Program-made: the position numbers and the translations under genes
Part shown: positions 10,700 through 21,342 of the stretch, one piece after another
Layout: every line of letters begins with the position of its first letter
Position numbering within the stretch: position 1 is the stretch's first letter
NCBI GenBank assembly: GCA_030704615.1
Contig: CM060734.1
Location: 2,294,001-2,358,000 of the forward strand
Source: Takakia lepidozioides
Lineage: Eukaryota > Streptophyta > Takakiopsida > Takakiales > Takakiaceae
Direction of reading: 5' to 3'
DNA length: 64,000 bases
Notes under the pieces: model-generated
The model's database searches: none
What the model was told of the DNA's origin: nothing
Seen by the model: the letters and a program-made list of their open reading frames with translations, nothing else

Positions 10700-11215
10700 T
10701 TTATCCGAATTGCGGCACCGAAATACCGTTCCGTTCACCGGATGCTGTTCCCGGAGCAGCCGACATTGAATGAAATATCCGCACATCACGAAACCCAACC
10801 GCCATGAAAATCCCCTGCCTATGACATTCAACAGTCAGGTCGTAACGTTTCATCAGCGGACGGATGAATTTCGGCGCCGCAATTCATCGCTTCCCCAGTC
10901 CTCATCCATCATGAGCAAACCTGTCAATCAGATATCGGAGCCGGAATTAATTCCGGGACAGTGGAGACGGCTGCACCTGGGCACATTTCATCCATATTTC
11001 GGCGCCAAAATTCATTACGAATATCTCCGTCCGCGCGTAGACGAGGTGAAATCATCCATATTTCGGCGCCGAAATTCATCCAGCGCGAAGACTAAATCGG
11101 CACCATGCTACGCTTTGCCGCCATCATTGCCCCTCACGGATGCTGTCCATGCCTGTTGGACTTGCCATGTCTGGACATTTAACTATAATTTCGGCGCCGA
11201 AATTATACTTTATGT
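10700..11215. repeat. M1 palindromes upstream of the methyltransferase gene
   Basis: Irregularly spaced copies occur near 10708, 10866 (flanked by GATGA/TCATC), 10996, 11050 and 11188. The last is AATTTCGGCGCCGAAATT with extra AT pairs. They occupy the space upstream of the methyltransferase start, on the side of the divergent promoter region. Confidence 0.85.
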
Positions 11216-11479
11216 GCGGCAACGTCCCGTGCGAAAAAAGACCACTTAATGGATACTATCAGTTTCAAATGAAAACAACGGCTAAAATGCAATTAATTTT
11301 TCCCCAACATGAAAAAATATCCCCTTTCGACATTGGATAACGGCCTTTTGTAAGACAGAAGGGGTTGAATGTGCCGATTTCTCCATTAAATGCAGAATAT
11401 TCGTGTTATTTTCGTCGGAATGGATTATCTCCAACGAATTTCGGAGCATTGCATCATCCAGAAACAAGAAGTAAGTGTC

Positions 11480-12335
11480 GGATTCGGACGAATTTCGGCG
11501 CCGAAATTCATCCGTCGCATAGAAAATGTAATATTTCAGTTACTCATTGCGGACAGTAAGGATGAATTTCGGCGCCGAAATTCATCTATTTCAAAGAGAA
11601 ATAAATATTGGAGGGAGGGCATTGAATGAATTTCGGCGCCAAAATCCAGCGCTCAAACCCTTAAAAGAATTTGGAGGGATGACTTCGGATGAATTTCGGC
11701 GCCAAAATTCATTGCTCGCGAAGAAAAAAGAAAATTAGAAGGGAGGACTTGGATGAATTTCGGCGCCGAAATACATTGCTCGCGAAGAAAAAAGAAAATT
11801 AGAAGGGAGGTCTTGGATGAAATTCGGCGCCGAAATTCATCTGTCGCAAGGAAAAAGAAAAAGAAGGGAGGACTTCGGATGAATTTTGGCGCCGAAATCC
11901 ATCCGCATGACAGCAGAATTAGAGTCGGAAAAGGAGAAGAAGAATGAATTTCGGCTTCGAAATTCATCCATTCTGCCTATTCAAGATTAGTGTCATTCGG
12001 ATGTGGGCACCGAAATCCGGACACGTGGTGAATCACGACTGTAATCACGAACACATTCATCCGTATTTCGGCATCCAAATTCAACCCTTACGTGCAGAAA
12101 CAATTTCATGAAGAAGATGTTCATCCGAATTTCGGCACCGAAATCCATCCGTTGGGTGCTTGCTCAGTTTCATGAGGTGAACAAATTACGATTTTTGTCG
12201 CCGGAATTCATCCTCTGGCTTCCAAATCTGTTATATGACAGAGATGATCATCCAGATTTCGGTGCCGAAATTCATGGGAAGGCCTTATTTATTGTAGCCT
12301 AAGTGGTGGTACATCACAATTCAGGCACCAAATAT
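11480..12335. repeat. M1 central array: 14 palindromes at about 64-bp spacing
   Basis: Palindrome centres fall at 11499, 11573, 11637, 11700, 11764, 11828, 11890, 11955, 12008, 12072, 12136, 12199, 12263 and 12326. The intervals are 74, 64, 63, 64, 64, 62, 65, 53, 64, 64, 63, 64 and 63 bp. Most have the extended form GATGAATTTCGGCGCCGAAA with TTCATC completing the dyad; the later copies are degenerate. The array ends about 190 bp before the transposase ATG, so it could act as promoter, operator or transposition enhancer. The sequence between sites is only weakly conserved. Confidence 0.92.
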
Positions 12336-12522
12336 CCGATGTGAACTTGCTGTTGTCGTCCGTTTTTGTAACGTACGTTACACACCTTCATCCATACGTG
12401 CACTGATCACCCATCCTGTTGGATACAGAATCCTCCAGAAAATCATTGTGGTATTAGGTAGGACACACTCTTCTCATTGCAGGACTTCGCTGCGGAGCGC
12501 ACCGAGAGGTCCCGTCTTCAAC

Positions 12523-15500
12523 ATGGACTCCTGTGTTTGGGTAAACGTGTACTTCCATCCTGATTCTCTGAAAGCTAAAATACCCTGCGACCAAGGATTT
12601 GCGATTGTCACTGAGCAGTACTTGTGTGTGAAGTTCGGGCTCCGCCCTGGAACGGTGTTTTTGGAAGAGGAGACGAAGGATGCTTATGGAAATTTTCTGG
12701 AAAGTGCCGTCATTCTTCATGCAGATTTCGGAAAAGGCAAAGAGTGGCGGCTCCCAGCTTCTGAATCCATCCGGTACAGTGTAATTGGTGAAATCGTGCC
12801 TAAAGAGTTCCCACGCTGGAACTTGGTTGATCCTCCTTCCACAAGAGGGTCTGGCGTGCAAGATGTGAAGTCTGCCATGAAGGATGTGGGCACCTCTTCA
12901 CAAGCAGAGAAGCCCAAACATGTGAAAAGGGAAATCCAGGAAGACAGGGCAACAGTCGTCCACGACTTATCCAGTGACGATGAAGACTGTATGGTCCTTC
13001 CATCGTATGTTTCGAAGTCGTCCGTCACTAGGAGTGTTCAGAAGTCGGCAAACAATGAGCACACACCCTCCGACTCAACTTCCGTCCGCTCAGTAATTGA
13101 CATATTGCGGAGGATGAAGACAACGGGTTCCCGCTCCAGTGACCTTCTTAGGCTTCATTACGACAAAACTCCAATCCATTCTGTGGAAACTTTGCCTGAT
13201 GTTGTGGATGGGAATGCTATCTACGAGTTCCCTCTAGTGCCGGCAAGCGCAGGCCCAGACAGCATGCTGGCAGGAATGAACAGGAAACATGACGGCCACC
13301 CTTGGTGTGTCACCAAAACTTCATCGTCCAACCTGGGTGATGGAGTTTGAGTGAGATATGTATTGTGTGCTGGGCATCTTAAATGTTTCTCGAGCACATG
13401 TTACCATTACACGAGCAAAGACACCCGGAATGAGACTGACTGGATTGGCAATTCGTCGACCCCATTTTGGCCTCAAGGTAGAGTTCCTGCAGGGACGTTC
13501 AAGTGTGCCCATTGCAACGCAGCCCCTACGTGCATGGCAGTGTGCAACGCCAAGCAGTACTACGTTGGGACCGTTGGCCCAGCGTGCACCAGAGCATGCA
13601 TTCACATCGGAAAGCATGACCACCCCGTCGGCAGAGGCAATTGCAGAGTCGCTTTTCAACAAGCCCACGATATTATCAAGGAGGAGGTGAGGTTCAGGCC
13701 GGGAGCAAAACCAAAGCAGATACAACTCGCATCCGCACATAGAATTGCAATTGGCAGAATAATGTCGGAGGACGGAAGCACAAGACAGAAGCTGGGCGAG
13801 GGGGACATGAAGGAGCTGCTGGAAGCTGTCTCCTATGTGTGCAGCCCCAATGTCAGGAACCACATTGTCGGCTGCAAGAAACGAATCGGAAGAGGATCAG
13901 ACATGCACTCCATCTTGGAAGTGAAGCGCACATGCGGCTACGACTTCATCCAAGGCAACTTCTTTCCTGGTCAAGGCTCAGAGACGGACATGTGCTTCAT
14001 ATTTAAGATGTCAATGTGCGGACCGGGGAGCGGCGTCGATTTGGTGAAGCGGATGACCAGTGGAGACCTCTCAAATTGTTGGGTCATGTTCGACCACATC
14101 CGGCGAATTACCAACCACGATTGGGTGACAATGGGGGAACATGTATACGACCCACATTGCAGAAAGTTGATGACCATTGCTATCTGCAAAATGAAAGGAG
14201 AAGACACAGATTCGGAGTTGCATATGTGGCGCGGAAGTAATGAGCAAATGGCGAGAGCGAAGTTGCCCCCTCCCGATTTTAGGGGCTTCATGACTGACAA
14301 TGCCCAGGCGAACTGGGCTGCAGTTAGGAGGGTATATGGGGACGACCCAAAGACTCCAATGGAAGGTAAGGAGAGATCTTGCGGGTTCCACTTTATGTAG
14401 AGTTTGACGCAAAACACGAAAAGGTTCGTGGCGTCACGCCACCGGCAGGATCATATCAGTATGTGCCTTGCGTGGAAAAATGCGAATTCCATCGACGAGG
14501 CGGAGACCGAGTTTGCAACCATACGCGCCTGGTGGGTGTCTTTAGGAGCAGTGGATGTGAAAGATCAACCAGAACTGCAAACGTGGCTTGCGTGGTGGCA
14601 CTATAGATTCCGCCAGTTTGGAGACTACATGAGACAGGTAACACATTTCTGTACTTGACAATTGTTCTATTTTGTGCTTGGACATTCTCCACAATGAGTG
14701 ACATTTCTAATTTCCTTCAACAGGACATGAGCTTGGAGGATGATACGGATATGCCGACGACGAACATGGCCGAATCGGTGCACTCTTCCTGGCGTGCTTC
14801 CTCTGCGGCACATCTCGTTGACATGTTGACAGCAACAACAGAAGATATTGTGAGGGCCATCATGCAACAATCTCGTTATTACCAATTTCTGGGAGGAAAA
14901 CAATGGGGTATTGGACCAGACAGGCAGGAGATGCTGATGAGGGCGGCGCATCGTTCGACCGATCCCAAAAAATGGACTGCTACATTGCGGGAAACAAAAA
15001 GGTCAACGCCGTTACACAATCGGGGGAACTGCCTGGAGGGCGATGTCCGCAGCCAGCCGGTGAAGAGAAGAATTGAGGACATGCCCGGAGGCGACGGGGA
15101 TTCATGGAGATCAGATATGAACATCCGCACTCAACCTCGGGGCGCAACGATGTTGCGTCCCACGCCTCCTCCCAGCAGGACTCGTACCCCCTCTCCTGTA
15201 GCATCCATGGAATCGCTGCCAGACTCGGGACACCATGCCGAGGATGAGCATGTTGCTCCTATTTTCGTTACCCAATACAACATTCCAATCGTGGAGCGAG
15301 ATGTGTCGGCCTCGCAGTGGAGAATTGCACGGACCCGTCCGACATTTCGTGGCAAATGTTGTGCTGTTCGTGTCGACACCAACCAAAGATGCAATGAGAT
15401 GATTCGGAGGAGCCCGCAGGGCGGTGTGCCTGCCCCTTGCTTCACAAGGAGATTTGTGTGCGCAAAGTTTGTGGAGGCCACACTGAAGGAGTTTTGGTTC

Positions 15501-16151
15501 TGCAGGCACGACATCATGTCGTGTGTGTTCGGCAAGCCCAAGTATGGTGTACAAGGCATGCCTGAACCACCGGCAGTCTAGCCTGTGGCAACTGGTACAG
15601 ATCTTACCCTAGAGGAGGCAGACGCTCTAGGAAGTGCAGGGTTTTGACTGGTGGAGAGGATAGACGTTCCACGAAATCCAATTCCCAGTCATCATCCTCC
15701 TCCCACGAGAAGCTCTTCGCTCCGCATACCGGTTGGTGACCCCGCAGCTTGGCCCACCCATCGGTGGGGGAAACTGAAAAGACGGCGGCCACCAACAAAG
15801 GCGAATGGCACCAGGATGGCCAACGCTCTTGCAATGCCCTGCATAGTGCAAGGTTGCAGGGATGTTCCTCACCCCGGGATGGGGCGCATATTTCAGTTGT
15901 CAATAGCCGGGTCTGCTGCGCGCAGTGTCGCGTATGCAATCACGGTTTCTCAGTACCCAGCTTGCAACTGTGAGGACTTCCTTGTTATGGAATCAAAGAA
16001 TGCAGCATATGTCCCCTGCAAACACCTTTATTACATTTTTCTGAAGCGCATGAGTTGCATATCCGCAGTGGACGTCTTCATCCATGCTCCAACACTGAGT
16101 TTCAATGAGCTGCACAAGGCCCTACGGCAGGATACAGATCGGACTGCTTGA
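12523..16151 (+). pseudogene. M1 MULE-like transposase with WRKY/GCM1-like and SWIM zinc domains
   Basis: Exon 1 (12523 to about 14636) starts MDSCVWVNVYF and carries a basic/acidic N terminus, then a zinc-binding domain (GHLKC...C, HDH) like WRKY/GCM1. The DDE core follows: D in VMFDHI, D in GFMTDNAQANW, then CGFHF. A GT-AG intron (about 14637-14724) leads to exon 2, with the third acidic residue in NMAESVHSSW. A linker ends in a SWIM finger (CNC...CKH, 15968-16030 region). In-frame stops interrupt it at 13348 (TGA), 14398 (TAG), 15579 (TAG) and 15645 (TGA) without any frameshift in exon 1. The M2 homologue aligns throughout and shares the intron position. Nearest known group: Mutator/FAR1-type transposases. 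Confidence 0.85.
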
Positions 16152-16835
16152 CATTCCACATTCGGGAAGGAGAAAGTGGCAATTATATTACATTCATCTT
16201 CTTGCACCCTATTTTTTTGTGAGGAATTATACACTTGGTGGTGCCGCACCGCCATGGCTCCAGGTGCATTTCGGTGCCGCAATACATGAGAATGTGGTTT
16301 TTGGCCGTGAATGGCATGTGCATGCTTTTTTTATTTTTGTTGTCTATAAATGGATCCGAGTAAAGCATACATTGTGTGGAGATACACGGGCATTGAGGCC
16401 TATTTCAGCGCCGTTATTGGTCTGTATACTGCATAGTGCTTCCTTGTTACTGCTCTTCATTCAATTTTGTGGTGATTTCGCAGCCCATCCTGGCGTTTTC
16501 GTCCACCTTTATGAGAAGACTCCAATTTGCTACCAATACATTGTCAGTGTTCTGCAAATGTGATGCATTTACAAGATTGCTAGTTCTGTGTCCCAGTGAG
16601 AAGGGTCCTACTGCACATTCCAACATTTGCATACTGCACCTTATGCAAACAGCAATCCATACGACAAAGGACACGTCCCAGCATACTGGCAGTGAATTGC
16701 AAAAAACCTTAACAGAAGATTATCCAAGCATGTATATTCCCCATATGGCACAGGGAAGCTACTTGATTTCCGAATCAAAATGTATGTGCCATGAGTGTCG
16801 GCGAGTCGAAACATGTCTACTCTAGCATGCAAGAC
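16152..16835. other. M1 spacer between transposase and right-end ORF
   Basis: No supportable gene. Two degenerate M1 palindromes are present, near 16264 (ATTTCGGTGCCGCAAT) and 16402 (ATTTCAGCGCCGTTAT). Confidence 0.5.
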
Positions 16836-17332
16836 CTATGGTCCCCTCGCCCAAGAGAGGACCTCCTGAGTGACCGGGTGCCGATATTTGAACAAAATAT
16901 CAGCGGTTTCTGTCGCCCGGTTGAAACTAACGAGGATGTCTTGTTTATCGATAGCGCCCCCTTGGTAGAAGGACATTTTCACAGTGGGCCCTGTGTTCCC
17001 CTCATCCTCATCCTCATAACTGAAGAGAATGTCCCCACTTTCCGAGCTAGTCTGTCCACACGTGAAGTTTTCACCTATGCATTCATCATACGTCCACTCG
17101 CAACAATTCCAGCGATACAGCAACGATGTGCGTGATCTGTTCGGCTCCCACTCAAGCGAAAAGTCCAGGTCCATGATGCGTAGGAACCACCTGCTCCCCA
17201 GCCGGGGTCCAGGAGAATCGTGCAATCCTGGAAGAAACTCCATTGCTCTCAGCTGGACAAGACGAGGATCGTCCCTGTAAACATCTAGGAAGACAATGAT
17301 GTCGTCTGCTTTCGGGACAATGACTCCCGTCT
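16836..17332 (-). CDS. M1 right-end ORF, unknown function
   Basis: An open minus-strand frame of about 160 codons, from TGVIVPKADDIIVFLDVYRDD to LSWARGP. A Met at 17243 gives a 135-aa version, but the open frame continues upstream to about 17332 without a Met, so an upstream exon is possible. It has an acidic stretch (SYEDEDEGN) and no recognised catalytic motif or membrane segment. It points towards the transposase 3' end. It could be an accessory protein or a captured gene fragment. Confidence 0.4.
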
Positions 17333-17599
17333 AGCGTCGATAGATGTGATTCGGGCACGACATGGCCTCACGACACAGCAAGAACTCAGAGCAAGGAGGA
17401 GATGGGCACAACAGAGAAGAGTGAAGAGCAAAATGAGAGCGAGGCCGGCGGAAGAGGGATATATCATTGCTGCACTGCCAATGTCGTATGCGGCAAAACT
17501 TCTATTTCCTCCGACATGTGTGCTTTTATTAGACAAATCCGCACCAGTTTCAGGAGAGTTTGCAAAACTCCCTCACCGTAAGGCGGGTATTTGCTCTCC

Positions 17600-18010
17600 G
17601 GAGCCCAATTTCGGCGCCGTTATTGGATGGAGTGCGGAAGCTTCAACGTAGAATTTTGTTTCCGGAGCCCAATTTCGGCGCTGTTATCGGCTGCACTCCG
17701 GTGGCTTTAGCCGCGTATTTGGTTTCCGGGGCCAATTTTGGCGCCGTTATTGGCTGCACTCCGGAGGCTTCAGCCGGGTATTTGGTTGGCGGAGCCCAAT
17801 TTTGGCACCGTTATTGGCTTCACTCCCGAGCCTTAGCCGGCTATTTCTTTTCCTGTGCCCAATTACGGCGCCGTTATACCCAACCTTCCTGCACTTTTGC
17901 AACTGTATTATCCACGGTTATATGTCGCCATTGCGTTTTTGGAGTCTACAAACCCGGATCCTAATTCCGCTTGCGTCTCTGCCTCTGTGATAATTTCGGT
18001 GCCGTTATTG
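17600..18010. repeat. M1 right palindrome array (63-64-bp spacing)
   Basis: Six asymmetric variants, mostly CCAATTTCGGCGCCGTTATT, are centred near 17615, 17679, 17742, 17806, 17869 and 18000. The first four intervals are 64, 63, 64 and 63 bp and the last is 131 bp, about two periods. The right half-site has drifted from CCGAAAT to CCGTTAT in all copies. The array lies directly inside the right terminal region. Confidence 0.9.
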
Positions 18011-18029
18011 CCCAGAATTCAGTTTTTCT

Positions 18030-18273
18030 ATGACCTGGCCTGGCGGTCCATGAGCCTGGGCTCCAAGTCATGAGCGGACACTGGTACTTATGAGCGGAGT
18101 GCTTCCAGCATGAGCGCGGAAATCTTCGAAAACCTTCTCTTGTTATACTACTTTCGATTATTTTATAGTTTTGGGCCCGAAAAAAATCTGCCGAAATTCG
18201 AAGTGTGTTACTTTGCGGCTCATGGGTGAGCCATGCCCGCTCATGGCTCATGAGCTCATGGAATAGCAACCCC
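18030..18273 (-). repeat. M1 right terminal region with CATGAGC repeats
   Basis: CATGAGC or its complement recurs at least seven times here. The outermost bases, read inward, begin GGGGTTGCTATTCCATGAGC and match the left end with a few mismatches. ATGCCCGCTCATG near 18232 is the inverted counterpart of CATGAGCGGGCAT on the left. Confidence 0.8.
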
Positions 18274-18283
18274 TTCTAGGATT
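18274..18283. repeat. Right target-site duplication of M1
   Basis: TTCTAGGATT, identical to 3714-3723. R1 sequence resumes immediately after it. Confidence 0.9.
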
Positions 18284-18356
18284 TCCATTTCTCCCTCTCT
18301 TTCCTCATAGAAATGTGGTGGGTAACTACTTGTTTCACCCTCAATTGGTGTTGCTG
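18284..18356 (-). other. R1 island between M1 and R2
   Basis: A 73-bp piece of R1 pol left between the two insertions. A minus-strand open frame reads QLRVKQVVTHHIS. The last five bases are the left target duplication of R2. Confidence 0.6.
18352..18356. repeat. R2 left target-site duplication
   Basis: TGCTG precedes the 5' LTR and is repeated at 25319-25323 after the 3' LTR. Confidence 0.85.
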
Positions 18357-19082
18357 TGTCGCGGCCCTTTGCCTTGAGGGCAGGGGGTCAGGACACATGA
18401 GGGGCTGCCCCTGTAGTGGGGGCATCGGCAGCGATAGGTATGGGGGGCTGAAGCACCCTTGAGTGCCCAAGGCACTCAAGGAGGCGGAGGCGCTCACTAG
18501 GTGGAGCCCCGCACACCGGGTTGCGGTGGGGGTGGCTCCACAAGGGGTGGTGGTAGCTTAGCGGGACTTAGTGGGGGTGGCATAGGACTCACCATGGGGG
18601 CGGAGACCTCGTGGTGGGAGTCGTGGGGAGTCTTGGGACTCATCACGGTCCATGGGGGCCGTGATGAGTGGGCCAAGACTCACCGCGACTCATCACCGGG
18701 AGTCGAGGGTTTTCGTGGCGGTTCGCCATAAAATGGCATGGCTGGTTATGAAACCCCCGCGGACAGCTACAGAAGTATATATAGGGAGTAGTAACCCCGA
18801 GAACGGTGCAAGCCCGTTGGTGACCAAAAACTAGTGAGTAAGCGAACGAGCCGGAAAGCGACCAAAGAGAGGGGAGCTGTTCCGGACTTCCATCTACCAA
18901 AGGGAATTCTCCTAGTCCCAAATAGGTGGAGGGTTTAGAGGGAAGCGAAGGGGGACCGTTATGTCCCGGTGAGCAGCCGAAGGTCCAAGTTGGCCCGGGC
19001 GGCCAGGTTGGGAGTCAGGCGCGCGCATCAAAGCGAGTAACTATGACTTGAAGGGGAGCTTACCGAAGTGAGGTGGGCGACA
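18357..19082 (+). repeat. R2 5' LTR
   Basis: Begins TGTCGCGGCCC and ends GGGCGACA. It contains a TATATATA box at 18776-18783 and several inverted GACTCATCACGG / CCGTGATGAGT segments near 18635-18665 that form a hairpin. Confidence 0.95.
18776..18783 (+). promoter_or_regulatory. R2 LTR TATA box
   Basis: TATATATA about 420 bp into the LTR, followed by AGGGAG. The same box is at 25012-25019 in the 3' LTR. It would set the start of the genomic RNA. Confidence 0.65.
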
Positions 19083-19084
19083 CT

Positions 19085-19096
19085 TGGTATCAGAGC
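19085..19096 (+). other. R2 primer-binding site (initiator tRNA-Met type)
   Basis: TGGTATCAGAGC lies two bases after the 5' LTR. This is the complement of the plant initiator methionine tRNA 3' end, the usual primer of Ty1 and many Ty3 plant elements. Confidence 0.92.
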
Positions 19097-19137
19097 TTAG
19101 AGTTCAGTACGCGATCGTCCTTGGGATTGGCCTCATC

Positions 19138-21342
19138 ATGGGGTCGGGCAAGTCAAAGCGAAAGCGGAAGGGCCCAAAAGATGATGATCCTGGTGAGCCC
19201 GATGGGGGCGACGTGTCACCGAGGCGGCCGTCTGAGGAAGCGATGAATGTTTCCGAAAATGAGGCCGCTCAAGAGCGGGAGGAATCCGAGGAGTCGGAGC
19301 CCGAGGAATCCTTGAGAGCTCCGACAAACCAAGAGATGCCTCCCATGCCAGTAGCCTTTTGGGAAGGGTTGTTGGCGCAGTTTGGCGGGACGTTGAAAGA
19401 CGTGTTGAAGGCGGCTAATGCCACTTCCACTAAGGCAAAGTTTAAGGTGAAGCCTAAGGAACCCGGCACCTTCGAGGGCGTTCGAAATCGGAAGGCACTC
19501 AACACCTGGCTCCTGGAGCTAGAGCAGTACTTCCGGGCGGCCAAGTTGAGTGACGAGGATCGGGTGGAAGTGGCTCCCACCTATTTGAGGGGCTATGCTC
19601 AACAATGGTGGTAGAAACGCCTTCACGACCGAGGCCCAAGCCCGGAAACCTTAAACTGGAGTGGGTTCAACGAATTGATGAAGAGACAGTTTGTGCCCCT
19701 CAATGCGTCCTGGCTTGCCCGGGACAAGATGAGGAATTTGAAGCAAACAGATGACATTCGGGGGTATGTCCAGGCTTTCAATGTGCTGTTGCTCGAAGTC
19801 GCGGACATGGCAGAACCAGAAATGGTCTTCAACTTTGTGGCGGGACTGGCCCCATGGGCCAAGCGGAAGTTGGAGGAGAAGTCACCCAAGACTTTGAATG
19901 AGGCAATTGAGAGGGCTGAATGTTTCTCGGATGTCCCTAGGGGTGAGAGACAAGGCCGTACGGAGCTGAACCACAAGAAGACCCGGCGGGAAGGTGACTC
20001 CTTCCGACCGGAAAAGAAGTGGGATAGGCCACGCGGCAACAATGGCACGTGGAAATCGAAGGGAGGGCATTCACACGTCAAGGCGGCACCCGGTGCTTCG
20101 AAAGGAAAAGCGGGTGGAGCGGCTTATGGCGGACAGAAGGCGACCTTTGATGGAGTGTGTTTCAATTGCGGAGAGCCCGGGCACATGGCCAAGAAGTGCA
20201 CGAAACCTCGACAATTGAACATGACTCGGGCAACCACGGAGCTGTCGGAAGATACCATCAGTCGCTTGGTGGAAGCGGTGGTCGCCAGGACTTGCAAGGT
20301 AGGCAACTATTCTTGTGAGTTGTATCAGGAAACTGGCGCCCTGCGTAAAGAGAGTCAGTTATTGTTCGTGGATGGGATAATATCCGGAACTAACGTGTCG
20401 CTGTTGGTGGACACAGGAGCGTCGCACTCCTTCATGACGCCGGCGGCGGCGCGAAAGTTGGGACTCCCGACAAGTGACGTGGGGGTCTCTATTGAGGTGC
20501 GTTCTGCCAAAGGAGAACCACAGTTGGCGACAAGGTTGGCGTTTGATGTTCCTCTTCAACTGGGGAGTTGGGAGGGACGTGAGAACTTCACCATCTGCGA
20601 GATCGATGGAGTGGATCTCATTTTGGGGATGACCTTTTTGAGCAAATCCGGAGCGGTCATAGATGGCCGCAAGAGAGTAGTCACGCTGCCATGTGGGAAT
20701 GGTGGCGAGGTCTTACGAGTGTCGGAAACGCCCAAATCCGTGGGAGGGCGAATAAACCTTCTTTCAGCAAGGGAGTGGGCCGTGGAGGAGGCACACGAGC
20801 CCCAATTTTTGCTTTACATTAGAGAAGTGAAGGGAGAAGGCGATGGGGAGCCGAGCCCAGATTGGATCAAGGGGATTTTGGAGAAATACCAAGATGTGAT
20901 GCCGGAGGATTTACCAAGCGGTTTGCCACCGCGAAGAGGAGTTGACCACAAGATTGAGGTGATACCGGGATCGGAACCGCCTGCCAAGGCACCCTACCGG
21001 TTGAGCCACAGGGAGTTGGTCGAGCTGAAGACTCAGCTCAAGGATCTAATGTCAAAGGGGTACATCCAGCCGAGTAAGTCACCTTACGGAGCCCCGGTGC
21101 TATTCGCAAACAAGAAGGATGGGACGCTGCGGATGTGTGTCGATTATAGGGCTTTGAATAAGGTGACTATTAAAAACCGGTACCCTTTGCCAAGGATCGA
21201 CGACCTTTTGACCGGTTGGCAGGAGCGAAGTATTTCAGCCGGATCGACTTGCGCTCCGGCTATCATCAAATTCGGGTGGCGGAAGGAGATGAGGAGAAGA
21301 CCGCATGCAGGACAAGGTATGGTTCATATGAGTTCTTGGTGA
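19138..21342 (+). pseudogene. R2 gag, protease and start of RT
   Basis: ATG at 19138 follows the primer site by about 40 bp. The N terminus is basic and then acidic. The capsid region runs through TWLLELEQYFRAAKL and LRGYAQQWW, then an in-frame TAG at 19612 replaces a codon and the same frame continues from 19615. A CCHC knuckle [14 protein letters not shown] lies at 20158-20199. The aspartic protease motif DTGAS is at 20410-20424. RT starts with the [15 protein letters not shown] block and the frame is lost to a frameshift at about 21216-21240, after DDLLTGW. A gag-pol fusion in one frame is typical of chromoviruses. Confidence 0.9.

Larger units (their letters stand above)
3724..18273. mobile_element. 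M1: 14.55-kb MULE-like transposon with ParB-methyltransferase gene
   Basis: The ends are inverted copies (GAGGTTTACTATTTCATGAG on the left against GGGGTTGCTATTCCATGAG read inward from the right) and sit between exact 10-bp target duplications. Inside, from left to right: a minus-strand ORF, a palindrome cluster, a minus-strand ParB-methyltransferase gene, a palindrome array, a plus-strand transposase gene, a second minus-strand ORF and a right-hand palindrome array. It interrupts R1. Both main genes carry in-frame stops, so this copy is not autonomous now. Intact target duplications show it moved as a whole. Confidence 0.88.

Noticed and set aside
11480-12335. Regularly spaced repeats resembling a CRISPR array
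   Set aside because: The repeat is a short self-complementary dyad, the intervals share sequence, the context is an intron-containing eukaryotic transposon, and no cas gene is present.
12523-15647. Stop-codon reassignment as an explanation for in-frame stops
   Set aside because: All three stop codons occur inside frames, while other genes in the window end normally. Pseudogene decay is simpler.
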